Below, in pieces: positions 28,422-39,002 of a DNA stretch of 64,000 nt. Below the pieces are notes generated by a model. It searched no databases. It saw only the letters and a list, made by a program, of their open reading frames with translations, and was not told where the DNA came from. Origin of the DNA: Pseudomonadota bacterium (GTDB taxonomy: Bacteria; Desulfobacterota; Binatia; Binatales; Binataceae). Where the stretch lies: positions 186,001-250,000 of the forward strand of contig JAJPKA010000020.1 of the NCBI GenBank assembly GCA_021323945.1, written 5' to 3'. The first letter of the stretch is position 1, and every line of letters starts with the position of its first letter. Made by a program: the position numbers and the translations under genes.

Positions 28422-31400
28422 GAGTCGTTGCTGAGCTTCAAGTCTTTCCCCTCGCGCCGCAGGCGGCCGACGACCTGGACCGGTACAGCACCGAACTGGT
28501 CGAGGCGATGGTTAGAGAAGCAGGTCATCACGAGGTTCGGGTTTTAATAACTCACTCGTCCGAGGAATTGCTCGAAGAGCTAGAGCAAAAATTTCCTGGG
28601 CTGCTGCATAAGCCAACTTGCCGAGTCTCCCGGATCCCATTTGTGGAACGCTCCCAGAGTGGCAACGATTGGCATCACGACGCGGCACAGCTTATACGCG
28701 AACATGCGCTGGGCCAGGTCGCCCCGGATGTCATCCTGTCAGCGTCTATAATCAAGCGGTCCACCATCCGACTTTTAAACTCACGACTCCGTCACCTCAC
28801 CGTGCCATGTGCGACCATACTCGCCGGTGTTCCTCGCATGGATTGTGTAGGTGCCGCCGAGAGCGCGGCTACGGACGGCCTGCCAACCTCAGGCGATCGC
28901 ACAGGCCAGAGACGACCGTGGCAATCTGAACTGGTGCTGACGGATTCGGAGTCTCACAAACAGGAACTGCTGAACGCGCTCGGTCTCGCGCCCGAACAGG
29001 TTTTAGTTGTTCCACCGGGACTGGACGTGTATTCGTCGAAAGCTTCGTCGGATGAACAACTTCGGGTGGTTCACCGATACAGGTTGATGCCGCAGGGCTT
29101 TGTCCTGACCATCTTTCGTGGTTCGGCGGGTGGTCTTGAGCAGTTGCTGGAGGCATACAGCACTATTCCTCGCGAATTAAGGCGGATCCATCGCTTGGTC
29201 GTGATACTTGGAGTCGAGCGCGACGAAGGATGGTTACGCCACGTTGCCGATTCGTACGGAGTCGACGACGAGATGGTTGTGGTGGCAGACCCGACTGGGG
29301 ATGAAATAGTTGCGCTATGCGAAAGCTGCAAAGTTTTGGTTCTGACCAATTGTGATCCTTTGCCCGCACAGGAAGCGCTATCCGCGATGGCTGCTGGAGT
29401 GCCAGTGCTCGGGCCCGAGCTGCCGCCCGTCAAGGAGTTGTTGGGAAATAGCGCCGCACTTTTCGAATCAGGTTGTCCAGCACTTCTTGGCCGGCGGCTT
29501 CTGGAGTCGCTGTCAGACGCCGAACCGTTTCAGAGTTGGTCTGTGGCCGCGGTTGAGCAGGCGAGGCGGTTTAGTTGGAGGGAGAGTGCCCGGCTGAGCT
29601 TTGAAGCTTTGGAAAAGCTTTGTTCTTCAAAGCCGAAGAAGCCGAATCAGCACACTTCAGCACAGAAGCGTCTGCGCCTGGCATATGTGTCACCGTTGCC
29701 GCCAGAACGCTCTGGCATCGCGGACTACAGTGCGGAGCTGCTTCCTGAACTCGCCAGACACTACGATATCGACCTGATTACCGATCTTGCCCGGATTGCG
29801 GATCCTGTTCTAGAGCGAGAGTTTCGGCGCGTTTCGCTTAAGGATTTCGAAAGAATCGCCCGCAGTTACGATCGAATCCTCTACCATATAGGCAACTCTC
29901 CATTTCACGTTCAAATACCGTCCTTGCTCGAGCGATTTCCTGGGACGGTTGTTCTGCATGACTTTTTTCTCAGTCACCTATTTAACTGTCTGCAGGCTAC
30001 CGACGGCGTGTCGCTTTGGCGCAATCTCTATCTTTCTCACGGTTACCCAGCCCTGATTGCCGGTGCGCAAAAGGATGCGATGGCAGCAGTCTGGGCCTAT
30101 CCCTGTAATCTCGCTGTGCTTTGTAATGCGGCAGGCATCGTGGTCCATTCGCAGCATGCGAGAGAACTCGCGCGACAGTGGTTCGGCATTTCGGGTGAAG
30201 ATTGGCACGTAATTCCTCAGCTGAGAAAAGTCCCGCAAAGTACGACTCGGGCCAAAGCGCGAAAGCAGCTCGGCATCTCCCCCGAAACGTTTCTTGTCTG
30301 TTCATTTGGGTTTTTGTCCGAGGCCAAGCTCAATGATTTGCTATTTTGGAGTTGGCTCGGCTCAAGCTTGTCACGCCGGCCGGACTGTATTTTGGTCTTC
30401 GTTGGCGGGGATGGCACTGGAAAACCTTACCAGGCCAATGGTTTGCCCGCAGCGCAGGTTCGGTCGACCGGATATGTGACCAAAGCCGAATATGAACTGT
30501 ATCTCGCGGCTGCAGATGTCGGCGTTCAGCTGCGAAGCGAACTATCACGCGGCGAGACGCCCCGATCTGTGCTCGACTGCATGGCGTATGGCGTGGCTAC
30601 GATAGTAAGCACTCATCCGGCACTCGTCGACCTGCCGGACGATTCCGTTTTGAGAATTTCGGAGAAAGGTCGTCAGGAGGAACTGATTGCTGCGCTCGAG
30701 AAACTTTATCGCGAACCCGGATTGCGCGCCGAGCTTGGCAAGCGAGCGCGGCAGTACATAAGCGTGAGGCGCCGCCCGGCGCTTATCGCGGAACATTACG
30801 TTAAAGCAATAGAAGACTCGGCGAACAATCATCCGGTGAGTCTTACCAACCGGATCATACTGGATGCCGCGAAGCTGGTTCCGACAGGGACGACCCCGGC
30901 GCAGGAGTTGGCAACCATCGCTTCTTGTCTTGCAGAGAACAGCAGCGTCGTCACTACCCCACAGCTGCTGGTTGATGTCACGATACTGGTTATGGTGGGA
31001 GATTATCGGACAGGCATCCAACGCGTTACCCGGGGAATCCTCAAGTATCTGCTGGAAAACCCTCCCGCGGGATGGCGTATTGAACCGGTTTTTAGGCGTC
31101 ATCGCGAAACCTATCGTTACGCACGAACTTTTGTGGGCAAATATTTGGGCCTGGACTCTTTCAATCCGGAAGATGCTCCGGTCGCGGTCCGTCCTGGGGA
31201 TATCTTTCTGGGCCTGGATTGGGACGCGGGCATCGCCATCGACGAGCGAGCCGAGCATTGGCTGCTGCATAACAGACAGCGTGGGATGAGAACCGTTTTC
31301 ACCATCTATGATCTGCTTCCCTTGCAGCACCCGGAATGGTTTAAGCCTGACATGCCATCGGTCTTTCACGGCTGGTTGTCTCAGTTATGCCGTCTGGCAG

Positions 31401-32236
31401 ACGGGTTCGCTTGTATCTCACGTTCTGTCGCCGATGAACTGATGCAGTGGCTCGACGAGTATTCTGCGCTTGCTCCCAGGCCTTTGGATGTCGGTTATTT
31501 TAAACTCGGTAGCGACATAGAGGCGAGCTGGGCCAGTCAAGGGTTAAGCTCCGAGGACGAGAAACTTCTGCAGACGCTTAAAGATCGCGAAGTATTCCTG
31601 ATGGTTGGGACTGTTGAGCCTCGCAAGGGTCACAGTCAGGCTCTATCCGCGCTGGAGAGATTGTGGGAGTCCGGCGAGGACGCCGCCTTGGTAATTTGCG
31701 GCCACGAGGGCTGGATGGTCGACGCCCTCGCCCGACGGCTGCGCAGTCATACCGAACTGGGCCGTCGGCTGTTCTGGCTCGAGCAGGCATCCGATGAAGT
31801 GCTGCTCCGATTGTACACAAGTGCATCGGCGCTGCTCATGGCTTCCGAGGGTGAAGGCTTTGGATTGCCTTTAGCGGAAGCTGCACGCCACGGCCTCCCA
31901 ATCATTGCGCGTGACTTGGCCGTATTCAGAGAAGTAGCTGGCGAACATGCCTTTTACTTCTCCGGTACCGACTCCATGCAACTGGCTATGGCGCTTCGCC
32001 GCTGGCTCGAGTTGTATCGGCGTCGCGAACATCCGAAGCCTGCTCCCCCAGCAACCTGGCGAGAGAGCGCCCAAGAGCTGTTGCATATCGTGCTCGACGG
32101 AAACGCTTACAAGCGTTGGCCGGGCAAAAACCGGTTGGCGCACGGGCGCGTTCCAGGCTCTCACCTGGAGTTCGTCCCGGACAGTAGTCGAAGCGATGGC
32201 GTCGATGAGGGCCCAGTGGTTCACAGCCCGGCATGA
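28418..32236 (+). CDS. Three-domain GT-B (GT4-type) glycosyltransferase, 1272 aa
   Basis: ATGA overlap with the FkbM gene. Three successive GT-B units: about aa 1-420; about 430-830 starting LRLAYVSPLPPERSGIADYSAELLPEL; about 860-1250 with GTVEPRKGHSQAL and SEGEGFGLPLAEAARHGLP. Confidence 0.9.
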   Translation: MRVVAELQVFPLAPQAADDLDRYSTELVEAMVREAGHHEVRVLITHSSEELLEELEQKFPGLLHKPTCRVSRIPFVERSQSGNDWHHDAAQLIREHALGQVAPDVILSASIIKRSTIRLLNSRLRHLTVPCATILAGVPRMDCVGAAESAATDGLPTSGDRTGQRRPWQSELVLTDSESHKQELLNALGLAPEQVLVVPPGLDVYSSKASSDEQLRVVHRYRLMPQGFVLTIFRGSAGGLEQLLEAYSTIPRELRRIHRLVVILGVERDEGWLRHVADSYGVDDEMVVVADPTGDEIVALCESCKVLVLTNCDPLPAQEALSAMAAGVPVLGPELPPVKELLGNSAALFESGCPALLGRRLLESLSDAEPFQSWSVAAVEQARRFSWRESARLSFEALEKLCSSKPKKPNQHTSAQKRLRLAYVSPLPPERSGIADYSAELLPELARHYDIDLITDLARIADPVLEREFRRVSLKDFERIARSYDRILYHIGNSPFHVQIPSLLERFPGTVVLHDFFLSHLFNCLQATDGVSLWRNLYLSHGYPALIAGAQKDAMAAVWAYPCNLAVLCNAAGIVVHSQHARELARQWFGISGEDWHVIPQLRKVPQSTTRAKARKQLGISPETFLVCSFGFLSEAKLNDLLFWSWLGSSLSRRPDCILVFVGGDGTGKPYQANGLPAAQVRSTGYVTKAEYELYLAAADVGVQLRSELSRGETPRSVLDCMAYGVATIVSTHPALVDLPDDSVLRISEKGRQEELIAALEKLYREPGLRAELGKRARQYISVRRRPALIAEHYVKAIEDSANNHPVSLTNRIILDAAKLVPTGTTPAQELATIASCLAENSSVVTTPQLLVDVTILVMVGDYRTGIQRVTRGILKYLLENPPAGWRIEPVFRRHRETYRYARTFVGKYLGLDSFNPEDAPVAVRPGDIFLGLDWDAGIAIDERAEHWLLHNRQRGMRTVFTIYDLLPLQHPEWFKPDMPSVFHGWLSQLCRLADGFACISRSVADELMQWLDEYSALAPRPLDVGYFKLGSDIEASWASQGLSSEDEKLLQTLKDREVFLMVGTVEPRKGHSQALSALERLWESGEDAALVICGHEGWMVDALARRLRSHTELGRRLFWLEQASDEVLLRLYTSASALLMASEGEGFGLPLAEAARHGLPIIARDLAVFREVAGEHAFYFSGTDSMQLAMALRRWLELYRRREHPKPAPPATWRESAQELLHIVLDGNAYKRWPGKNRLAHGRVPGSHLEFVPDSSRSDGVDEGPVVHSPA

Positions 32237-32257
32237 CAAGTTGTCTACTTCGCTGAG

Positions 32258-34612
32258 TTGCGAGGCCGTTTGGTGTTTCCCGGTCTTCCAGTCGAATCGC
32301 CCGGAGCAGGGCGTGCCGCCCGGGTGTGCATCGCGACCTACGAGATTCTCGGACCATCCCAGAATGGTGGTATTGGTACCGCCTATCACTCGCTCGCCAG
32401 CGCCTTAGCCGCTGCTGACCATCAGGTGACCATTCTGTATCTTTGGGCGTCACGCTCGGGGCCGGGCGAAATGCGCCACTGGCAGGAGCATTTCCGCTCG
32501 TTGAACATTGCGTTTGTCCCCTTGCCGGCATCGCCAAGCATAAGCGGCATACCCGAATGTATGCAGATCGCGCGTGACGCTTATGCCTGGCTGCGACGGC
32601 AGCAATTCGATGTCATTCATTTTCCCGAGCTGCACGGCTATGCCTACTACTGCGTGTTGGCTAAGCATCAGGGTCTCGATTTTCCCAATACAATTCTGTG
32701 CGTGGGTACCCATAGTCCGATTTCCTGGATCCGACAACAGAACAGGGAGCTTCCCTACAGCGCTGAGGAATTGGAGATGGATTTTATGGAACGCCAATCC
32801 GTCGCGCTGGCCGATGTAGTCGTGAGTCCTAGCCAGTATATGTTGACCTGGATGCGAGCGCGCGGATGGGCTTTACCTGCCAGGTGCTACGTGCAGCAAA
32901 ATGTCGTGGCTCGTGACCTGATGCGCATGGCAAATCTGCGGCATCACGATCGAACCGGACTGCAGCGGGCGCGAGATCTGGTCTTTTTTGGCAGGCTGGA
33001 AGCACGCAAGGGAATCGCCCTGTTTTGCGATTCACTTGATCTTTTGACGAACGCCGGGCTGTCGGATTTCACGGTTACTTTTTTAGGAAGGAACGGTCGC
33101 GTAGCAGGCCAAGATGCCGTAAGCTTGGTTCGAGCGAGAGCACGGAGATGGCCGTTCCCTTATCGCATTTTGACCGATTATGGGCGTGATGCGGCGCTGC
33201 GATTCCTCGCCGAAGACCCCGGTCGTGTCGCCGTAATCCCCTCGCTCGAGGATAATTTACCCAGTACCGTGATGGAATGCCTGGTAGCGGGCATTCCGTT
33301 CCTGGCTGCGAGGACCGGCGGCATTCCTGAGCTCATCGCCAGCGGTGATCTTGCTATGACCACGTTCCGTCCCGAGGCCGACGAGCTGGCTGAGCGTCTC
33401 GCTCTCGCGATCCAAAGAGGAGTTCCTGTCGCCCAACCTGCTATCGATGTCGAGCTGAACAGACGGCAATGGGTAGAATGGCACGCCGCCCTGGCCTCAC
33501 AGTGCGCTAATGCAAGGCCGACAACTCAACTGGGTCGTGCTGGGGCTGCAGAACCGCTGGTGACGATTTGCTTGAACGGCCGGAACTCAGAGTTGCTACG
33601 CCCAAGCCTCGAGTCATTATGCCGGCAGACTTATCCGCGATTGGAACTTTTGCTCTCGGATTCGGTAGCCAGTGCAGGTGACTCTGGTCTGCGGTCGCCG
33701 ATACTTGATTTCGAGCGCAAGGGCGGGCGGGTGGAAAAGCTTTCAGGGCGAGCGCCGAGCCGCGCGGCCAGTGGCGACTATGTGCTTTTCTTTGAGGCTC
33801 CCGATTATCTGACTCCGGAGGCCCTGGCTACTTTTGTGCGAGTGGCGAATCACACGAACTCTGAGGTTTTGACCTGCTTTGTGAATCTTTGGAAAGGTTC
33901 ACAACCGACTTGCCAAGACGCGGCGGTCGGCCAATATCCGTTTCTCGGCTCCGCGATCGTTTCCAGCGTGTTTCGGAATCATTTCGGAGGTTGGTTCGTC
34001 TTTGTGAAGCGAGAAGTGCTCGCGCGTGTTGGTGACTTTCCGAGCAACGTTGGACGAGACTGTGCCGATTGGCAGTTCTTGTCACGTGCCGCTCTCATGA
34101 ACTGTCGGATCGAGGTAATACCGGTAGCGCTAGGTTGGCATTGGGTCCGCGAGTCGGACGGTGGTCAAGTGGTCGACGCCCTGGAACAACTGGAGGCAAT
34201 AAAGCCGTATGTAGGGGAGATGCCATCGCTCTTGCAAGGCTTGCCAGCAGCGGCACTGACGATTGGGGCGCTCTACCAGACACTGTTACGTCGCTTTGCT
34301 GAAAGTCCGGCGCGCCAACTCCTTTATCGTCTCTCGCTCGCCCGCGCAAGTCGTGAAGGTGATTGGAATAGCTTAGACGAGGGCGCATTGATTTGGGCGA
34401 TAAACCAAATGCCGAAAAGGGCCCGGGTAAAACTGGCTTCGCTGTTCAACGGATGGCTAGAGTATTCGGCCGCTCGGTCCGAACTCTCGCCATTCGCTTG
34501 GCGGCGCGCCTGGCAAATCGCGCGCCAATTGGCCCGTGGCCATTATCATCGGTATGGTCACGGCTTCGGCACCGCACTGCGGGACCTGCGTGGACGTTCT
34601 CGTGCAAGATGA
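32258..34612 (+). CDS. GT4 glycosyltransferase fused to a GT2-like (GT-A) domain
   Basis: VCIATYEILGPSQNGGIGTAYHSLASALA, VFFGRLEARKGIALF, SLEDNLPSTVMECLVAGIPFLAARTGGIPELI; C-terminal VTICLNGRNSELLRPSLESLCRQTYPRLELLLSD. Start (TTG) uncertain. Confidence 0.85.
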   Translation: MRGRLVFPGLPVESPGAGRAARVCIATYEILGPSQNGGIGTAYHSLASALAAADHQVTILYLWASRSGPGEMRHWQEHFRSLNIAFVPLPASPSISGIPECMQIARDAYAWLRRQQFDVIHFPELHGYAYYCVLAKHQGLDFPNTILCVGTHSPISWIRQQNRELPYSAEELEMDFMERQSVALADVVVSPSQYMLTWMRARGWALPARCYVQQNVVARDLMRMANLRHHDRTGLQRARDLVFFGRLEARKGIALFCDSLDLLTNAGLSDFTVTFLGRNGRVAGQDAVSLVRARARRWPFPYRILTDYGRDAALRFLAEDPGRVAVIPSLEDNLPSTVMECLVAGIPFLAARTGGIPELIASGDLAMTTFRPEADELAERLALAIQRGVPVAQPAIDVELNRRQWVEWHAALASQCANARPTTQLGRAGAAEPLVTICLNGRNSELLRPSLESLCRQTYPRLELLLSDSVASAGDSGLRSPILDFERKGGRVEKLSGRAPSRAASGDYVLFFEAPDYLTPEALATFVRVANHTNSEVLTCFVNLWKGSQPTCQDAAVGQYPFLGSAIVSSVFRNHFGGWFVFVKREVLARVGDFPSNVGRDCADWQFLSRAALMNCRIEVIPVALGWHWVRESDGGQVVDALEQLEAIKPYVGEMPSLLQGLPAAALTIGALYQTLLRRFAESPARQLLYRLSLARASREGDWNSLDEGALIWAINQMPKRARVKLASLFNGWLEYSAARSELSPFAWRRAWQIARQLARGHYHRYGHGFGTALRDLRGRSRAR

Positions 34613-34624
34613 GGTCGACAAGAA

Positions 34625-35374
34625 GTGATTCTGTCCGAGCGGTTCAAATTCATTTTTATCAAAGGCAAACGGGTGGGTGGGACCAGTGTCGAGATGGCGC
34701 TTTCCACGGTTTGCGGTCCTGATGACATCGTCACGCCGATCGCGCCGATCGACGAGCTCGAGCGGATGCGGCTAGGTGGCGCTGCGCGCAACTATGCGGC
34801 CAGCCGCGCATCCGAATTGGCCTACGCCAACCTTATCCGGGTCACGCCGATACACGCGCTCGCTCAAGTGACGGTGCCCAAGGAGCGCTTTTACAATCAC
34901 ATGTCTTTGCGCGAGGTGATCGAAGAGTATGGCCGTTCGGTCGAGAACTTCGAGGTAGTGTGCGTGGAACGATCGCCTTTTGCCAAAATATTATCCTGGG
35001 CGAATTGGCTCGCAAGCTCGGAAAGCTACCTATCAGGCGGCAGCTTACAGCGCGATCTGGCCACGCTGCGGTCTTCGATCGACAGAATTTTTGAGACCGG
35101 TGAGTTTACCGAGGTCAGGAATATCGACTTGTATCGCAATCGTGAGGGGGAGGTGAAAGCGCGCGTGTTGCGTCACGAAAAGCTGGAAGACGATTTGCGC
35201 GTCTTCCTGAATTCGCGAGGCGTCACGAAAATGCCCGTCCTGCCCCAAGCCAAAGCAGGTCTCAAATCTGAACGTCTGGATCCGCGAAAATTCTTTTCGA
35301 AACGTCAGCTTTGCATCATTAGCGAGGTCTTCGCCGAGGAGTTCGATACTTTCGGCTATTCGCCTTTGTGCTGA
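34625..35374 (+). CDS. Sulfotransferase-fold protein (Sulfotransfer_2-like)
   Basis: FKFIFIKGKRVGGTSVEMAL corresponds to the PSB loop and VCVERSPFAKILSWANW to the 3'-phosphate-binding region; 12 nt after the GT gene. Confidence 0.65.
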   Translation: MILSERFKFIFIKGKRVGGTSVEMALSTVCGPDDIVTPIAPIDELERMRLGGAARNYAASRASELAYANLIRVTPIHALAQVTVPKERFYNHMSLREVIEEYGRSVENFEVVCVERSPFAKILSWANWLASSESYLSGGSLQRDLATLRSSIDRIFETGEFTEVRNIDLYRNREGEVKARVLRHEKLEDDLRVFLNSRGVTKMPVLPQAKAGLKSERLDPRKFFSKRQLCIISEVFAEEFDTFGYSPLC

Positions 35375-35521
35375 TTTCAGCCCTCCTTCCAAAGTGCGAT
35401 GCGATGCAAATTCATTGACGCGTAAAGTTTCCTGCTGCCGTTCATTGTTTCGGTTCGGAGCTTTGGGGGGTTGCGAGTGCGCGACAGATGCTCGGTCGAC
35501 GGTGACAAGCCCAGATCGCGG

Positions 35522-36268
35522 CTACGGATCGGAAAGTTCTTGCCATCGCCGCAACGCACGAGCCCGGGTCAGCCAGTAAGGCGGAACAGAGTAATGCATC
35601 ACGTCAAACAGGCGCCGATGGCGCCGGTAAATTTTCCGCGCATCCGTATAGACAATTAACTCCCGCCAGAGGCCAGGCCGCCCCTGCCATCCGTGCTTAT
35701 TCGGCAGGTTTTGAAAAAATGCAAGGTTGAATCGATCGACCGCGCCATTTTCGTCCTCGGCTGCCGGATCGAATTGACGTGCGACATTTAATAGCGTCTC
35801 ACGGGGCCGCTCGACTAACTGTTCGTAACGCAACTTTAGAGCTCCGGGATCATGCCACCATTGATAGGAAATGCTCAGAACGTTTTCTGCCCCCCAACTC
35901 ATCGCGTACTGCAAAAACGCTTCAGAAGTCGGAGGTTGGCCGGCGAGGTTTGGTGGAATCTCGGCATTGCCTTCCAGCCAACGGGCGGTCAGCGGTTCAA
36001 ACCGAATAAAGTTGAGGATCGAAACCAACACGTCGAGGGGATGCCGTGCCAGGACGATCGTTCTAAAACCGTGGTCGCGCAGAAAGCGCTGGAAGCCTGG
36101 TTCCCGATACCAATGCAGCTGCACGATTGCACGGTCCGGGACCGATTGCAGCTCTCGATAGTCGTGTACCGCGAACTGTTGAAGCTTCAAAATATCGCCC
36201 AATACCGAACGAACCCAGGTATTACCGCAGCGGGGAGTGCTGATAACGGCCACCCGAAGGCGCTTCAT
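35522..36268 (-). CDS. Sulfotransferase domain protein
   Basis: MKRLRVAVISTPRCGNTWVRSVL and TIVLARHPLDVLVSILNFIRFE; start chosen at MKRLRV. Confidence 0.85.
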   Translation of the reverse strand: MKRLRVAVISTPRCGNTWVRSVLGDILKLQQFAVHDYRELQSVPDRAIVQLHWYREPGFQRFLRDHGFRTIVLARHPLDVLVSILNFIRFEPLTARWLEGNAEIPPNLAGQPPTSEAFLQYAMSWGAENVLSISYQWWHDPGALKLRYEQLVERPRETLLNVARQFDPAAEDENGAVDRFNLAFFQNLPNKHGWQGRPGLWRELIVYTDARKIYRRHRRLFDVMHYSVPPYWLTRARALRRWQELSDP

Positions 36269-36314
36269 CGAAACAACCGAGCCTGGTCGAGCTTTAGTCC
36301 GCGACGAGTCCCGA

Positions 36315-38756
36315 TTAGTAATAGCGGGTTGGAAGAACTGCCATCCGTGTGGGAAAAGGCATGCCGATAAATGGGGTTTTGCCGAAGGAGCCGATGCCAC
36401 CAAGGCTTAGTTGAAATAGAAACTGGGTCTCGCTGGGATTCACTGTATTGGTGATACCCATGTCCAAAGCCCAGCAATTGCACGTTGGTTTGAGCCGCAG
36501 ACCGTATTCCGTCGACAACAGCTGGTGTGTCGCAAGGTTGTACGAGGGTGCAAACAAGACCCCGACCCGATTAAACAATTCGTAATAAGCGCGTGCTGTC
36601 AGAAACTGATTGAATCCCGCGTTGACACCCGGCTTGGACTCGGGGCCCGGCCCGATGTAAGTATACGCTAGCTGAAGAGCGGCGTTCGTGGAGATCTTGC
36701 TCTTGCGCATCCAGTTCGGCCGCTGTACGCCTAAATAGGCGCTGGCGTAATGAATTGACGCGACCTGTGGCGAATAGTCGAGCTGGCCGCCGACAGCGAG
36801 GGTGCGAGACGGGAAAGCTGACGCGTTGAATTCGAGGTCAGAAAGCCTGGAACCGCTCCCTTGTGCGATCGCATGAGTCGTGTCGAAAGCCTGCATGACC
36901 GTCAACTGTAAGATTTCTTCGACCGGCGAACCGTTAACAAAGCTGCGCGCCATGAACGGATGGGCAACAAATTCGCTCTGCTCTTCAGCGCTTTCCTGGC
37001 TCTCTCCAGGTTGCACCTGACTAGGCGTCAATTTCAGGAAGATTCGGGACGTCAAACCATAAGTTATCAGGCTCCTGCCCTCGACTCGGTCAATTTCGTC
37101 GAACAAGGGCAGCGAACCTTGATCGTAATTCGGCACGTACGTGTAATTTATAAATGGCTCGATGGTGTGTTTGATCTTTTCGACCGGGTGCGATTTGAGA
37201 TTGTAAATCCGCTCGAGCTCTGAGGCGATGCCGAAACTGCCGTAAATCATTTCCCGTGATTGAAATCCACCTGGTGCGAGCGGTCCGAGCTTCAGCCCGT
37301 TGTTATACTTCCGCCCGTCTTCTCCTACAGGAATGATATCGATCTCATGTCCTGACGTGTCGTACATCGTTTCGCGCAAGCCCAAGGTGCCATAGCCGTA
37401 CAGATAATCGCCCCATCGCCAAGGAAGTGTGATTCGCGGATTCAAGTCGAGTCGCAATCCAGATTGACCTTGGCGGCGATAGAACTCATCAGCGGTCACG
37501 TCGTAGTCGGCATAGAGCAGGCCGCCGAGCAAATCCTTGCGTCCGCTCGCTAGAAACTGCGGCAGGGTCTGCAGTGCAAAAGGTTGGTACTGAATGAGAT
37601 CCTGGTTGTAGATCCCGCCAAACTGCAAGTAGCCGTTCTGGTAAGTATCGAGGAGTCCGAAATCCGAGATTGCATTGCGCATCAGGTAGAACTGATTGGG
37701 GTAAAAAATCCCGGACGCAGCCCTCGTCGAGAGGGTCCAGAGGTTGAGCTCACGCAGTAACAACGGGTCGCTTACCGTAATCGTGTCGGCGTAGGCTACC
37801 AGGTCGTTGGTGATATGTTGCCGCAGCATACCAAAGAAATCATAGCGGTCGACCGGAATGAACGGGTTCGCGATCTGATTGTCAATTATATCGTCCTCAC
37901 GGTTCTGTGAGCTGCGAAGACTTTCATTGAAGAAGCCACCGTCGACAATGAAATAATTGTCAGGTCCTGTAACCAACCGATACTCGGCCAGGCCGCCGAC
38001 GCGCTGAGAGGTTTCAAGGTCGAGAGCGAAGGTCGCGTCCGAACTACGGTCGATTGCCCAATAGTACGGCTGCACCAACTGGAATCCACGCAATCCGGAT
38101 TCGCCGACCCGCGGCGTTAGAAAGCCCGAGTGGCGGTCACTATCAGCCGGAAAAACCGCGTAGGGCGAGTATAAGACCGGATGGCCAAGAACATTGAAGT
38201 GAACGTTGTGCGCCGTGGCTGAATCCCCCATCTTTATGTCCATCTGGTCGGCCGAGATACTCCAATCCGGCGTTCCGGGCTCTGCCCCGCACGTGGTGAA
38301 TTCGCCGTTTTGTACTGTGTAATGCTGTCCTGTTGTCTTTTTGATGCGGGCTCCTTTGATCCGATAGGTCTTGTTGAAATTGGTGATGGAGGCGTCGGTC
38401 AGCTCAGCGGTCTCTTGAGGTAGATTCAGATAAGCTTCGCTCGCTCTGGTTTCCGTGAGTGGGTCGACGAGATGAACGTTCCCCCGCGCATGAAGTTTAC
38501 GCTGCCCGCGAGCGAGATCGATCTCGTCAGCGGTCAGGATACTCGCCTGCTGAGTTACGGTGGCGTTGCCGGTGACGATGAAGGTGTTGGTCTTGTAATC
38601 GTAGACAAAATTGCGCCCGGTAACCTGTAATGGCGCTTGATGCTCCTTGTGGACCAACGAGGAGAGGGTCTGCGCCAACGCCTCACGACACACGAGCGCC
38701 ATGCTCGCAATCGATAACCGCAACAGGCTTCGTGTTATGACGCGTCGGTTCAGCAA
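36315..38756 (-). CDS. lptD: LPS-assembly outer membrane protein LptD
   Basis: OstA-type N-domain (FVYDYKTNTFIVTGNATVTQQASILTADEIDL), ARIKKTTGQHYTVQNGEFTTCGAEPGTPDWSISADQMDI, SDRHSGFLTPRVGESGLRGFQLVQPYYWAI; beta-rich C-terminus. Confidence 0.93.
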   Translation of the reverse strand: MLNRRVITRSLLRLSIASMALVCREALAQTLSSLVHKEHQAPLQVTGRNFVYDYKTNTFIVTGNATVTQQASILTADEIDLARGQRKLHARGNVHLVDPLTETRASEAYLNLPQETAELTDASITNFNKTYRIKGARIKKTTGQHYTVQNGEFTTCGAEPGTPDWSISADQMDIKMGDSATAHNVHFNVLGHPVLYSPYAVFPADSDRHSGFLTPRVGESGLRGFQLVQPYYWAIDRSSDATFALDLETSQRVGGLAEYRLVTGPDNYFIVDGGFFNESLRSSQNREDDIIDNQIANPFIPVDRYDFFGMLRQHITNDLVAYADTITVSDPLLLRELNLWTLSTRAASGIFYPNQFYLMRNAISDFGLLDTYQNGYLQFGGIYNQDLIQYQPFALQTLPQFLASGRKDLLGGLLYADYDVTADEFYRRQGQSGLRLDLNPRITLPWRWGDYLYGYGTLGLRETMYDTSGHEIDIIPVGEDGRKYNNGLKLGPLAPGGFQSREMIYGSFGIASELERIYNLKSHPVEKIKHTIEPFINYTYVPNYDQGSLPLFDEIDRVEGRSLITYGLTSRIFLKLTPSQVQPGESQESAEEQSEFVAHPFMARSFVNGSPVEEILQLTVMQAFDTTHAIAQGSGSRLSDLEFNASAFPSRTLAVGGQLDYSPQVASIHYASAYLGVQRPNWMRKSKISTNAALQLAYTYIGPGPESKPGVNAGFNQFLTARAYYELFNRVGVLFAPSYNLATHQLLSTEYGLRLKPTCNCWALDMGITNTVNPSETQFLFQLSLGGIGSFGKTPFIGMPFPTRMAVLPTRYY

Positions 38757-39002
38757 AGAGTTTTTGCCTCGTGCTTTGCTGCTGGAGCCAACAGTTCAAC
38801 CTCGGGCCCTTTGCGGCGGACCGCGCCAACACTACATGATTCGCTGACCGCTCGCTACAACCTTAGGTTAACGACTTAAACATCACGCCGCGGCCCACCG
38901 CCAACCGCCCACGCCTGCATACGAGAGATGTGGCATCGGGCTTGCCTCAACCCGCACGATTCAAAAGCGCATTAAGTCATACCTTTCTGAGACAAGCTTT
39001 CC

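Noticed and set aside
30545-31369. 274-aa minus-strand ORF
   Set aside because: Antisense to the GT-B domains of the 1272-aa protein; no family features.
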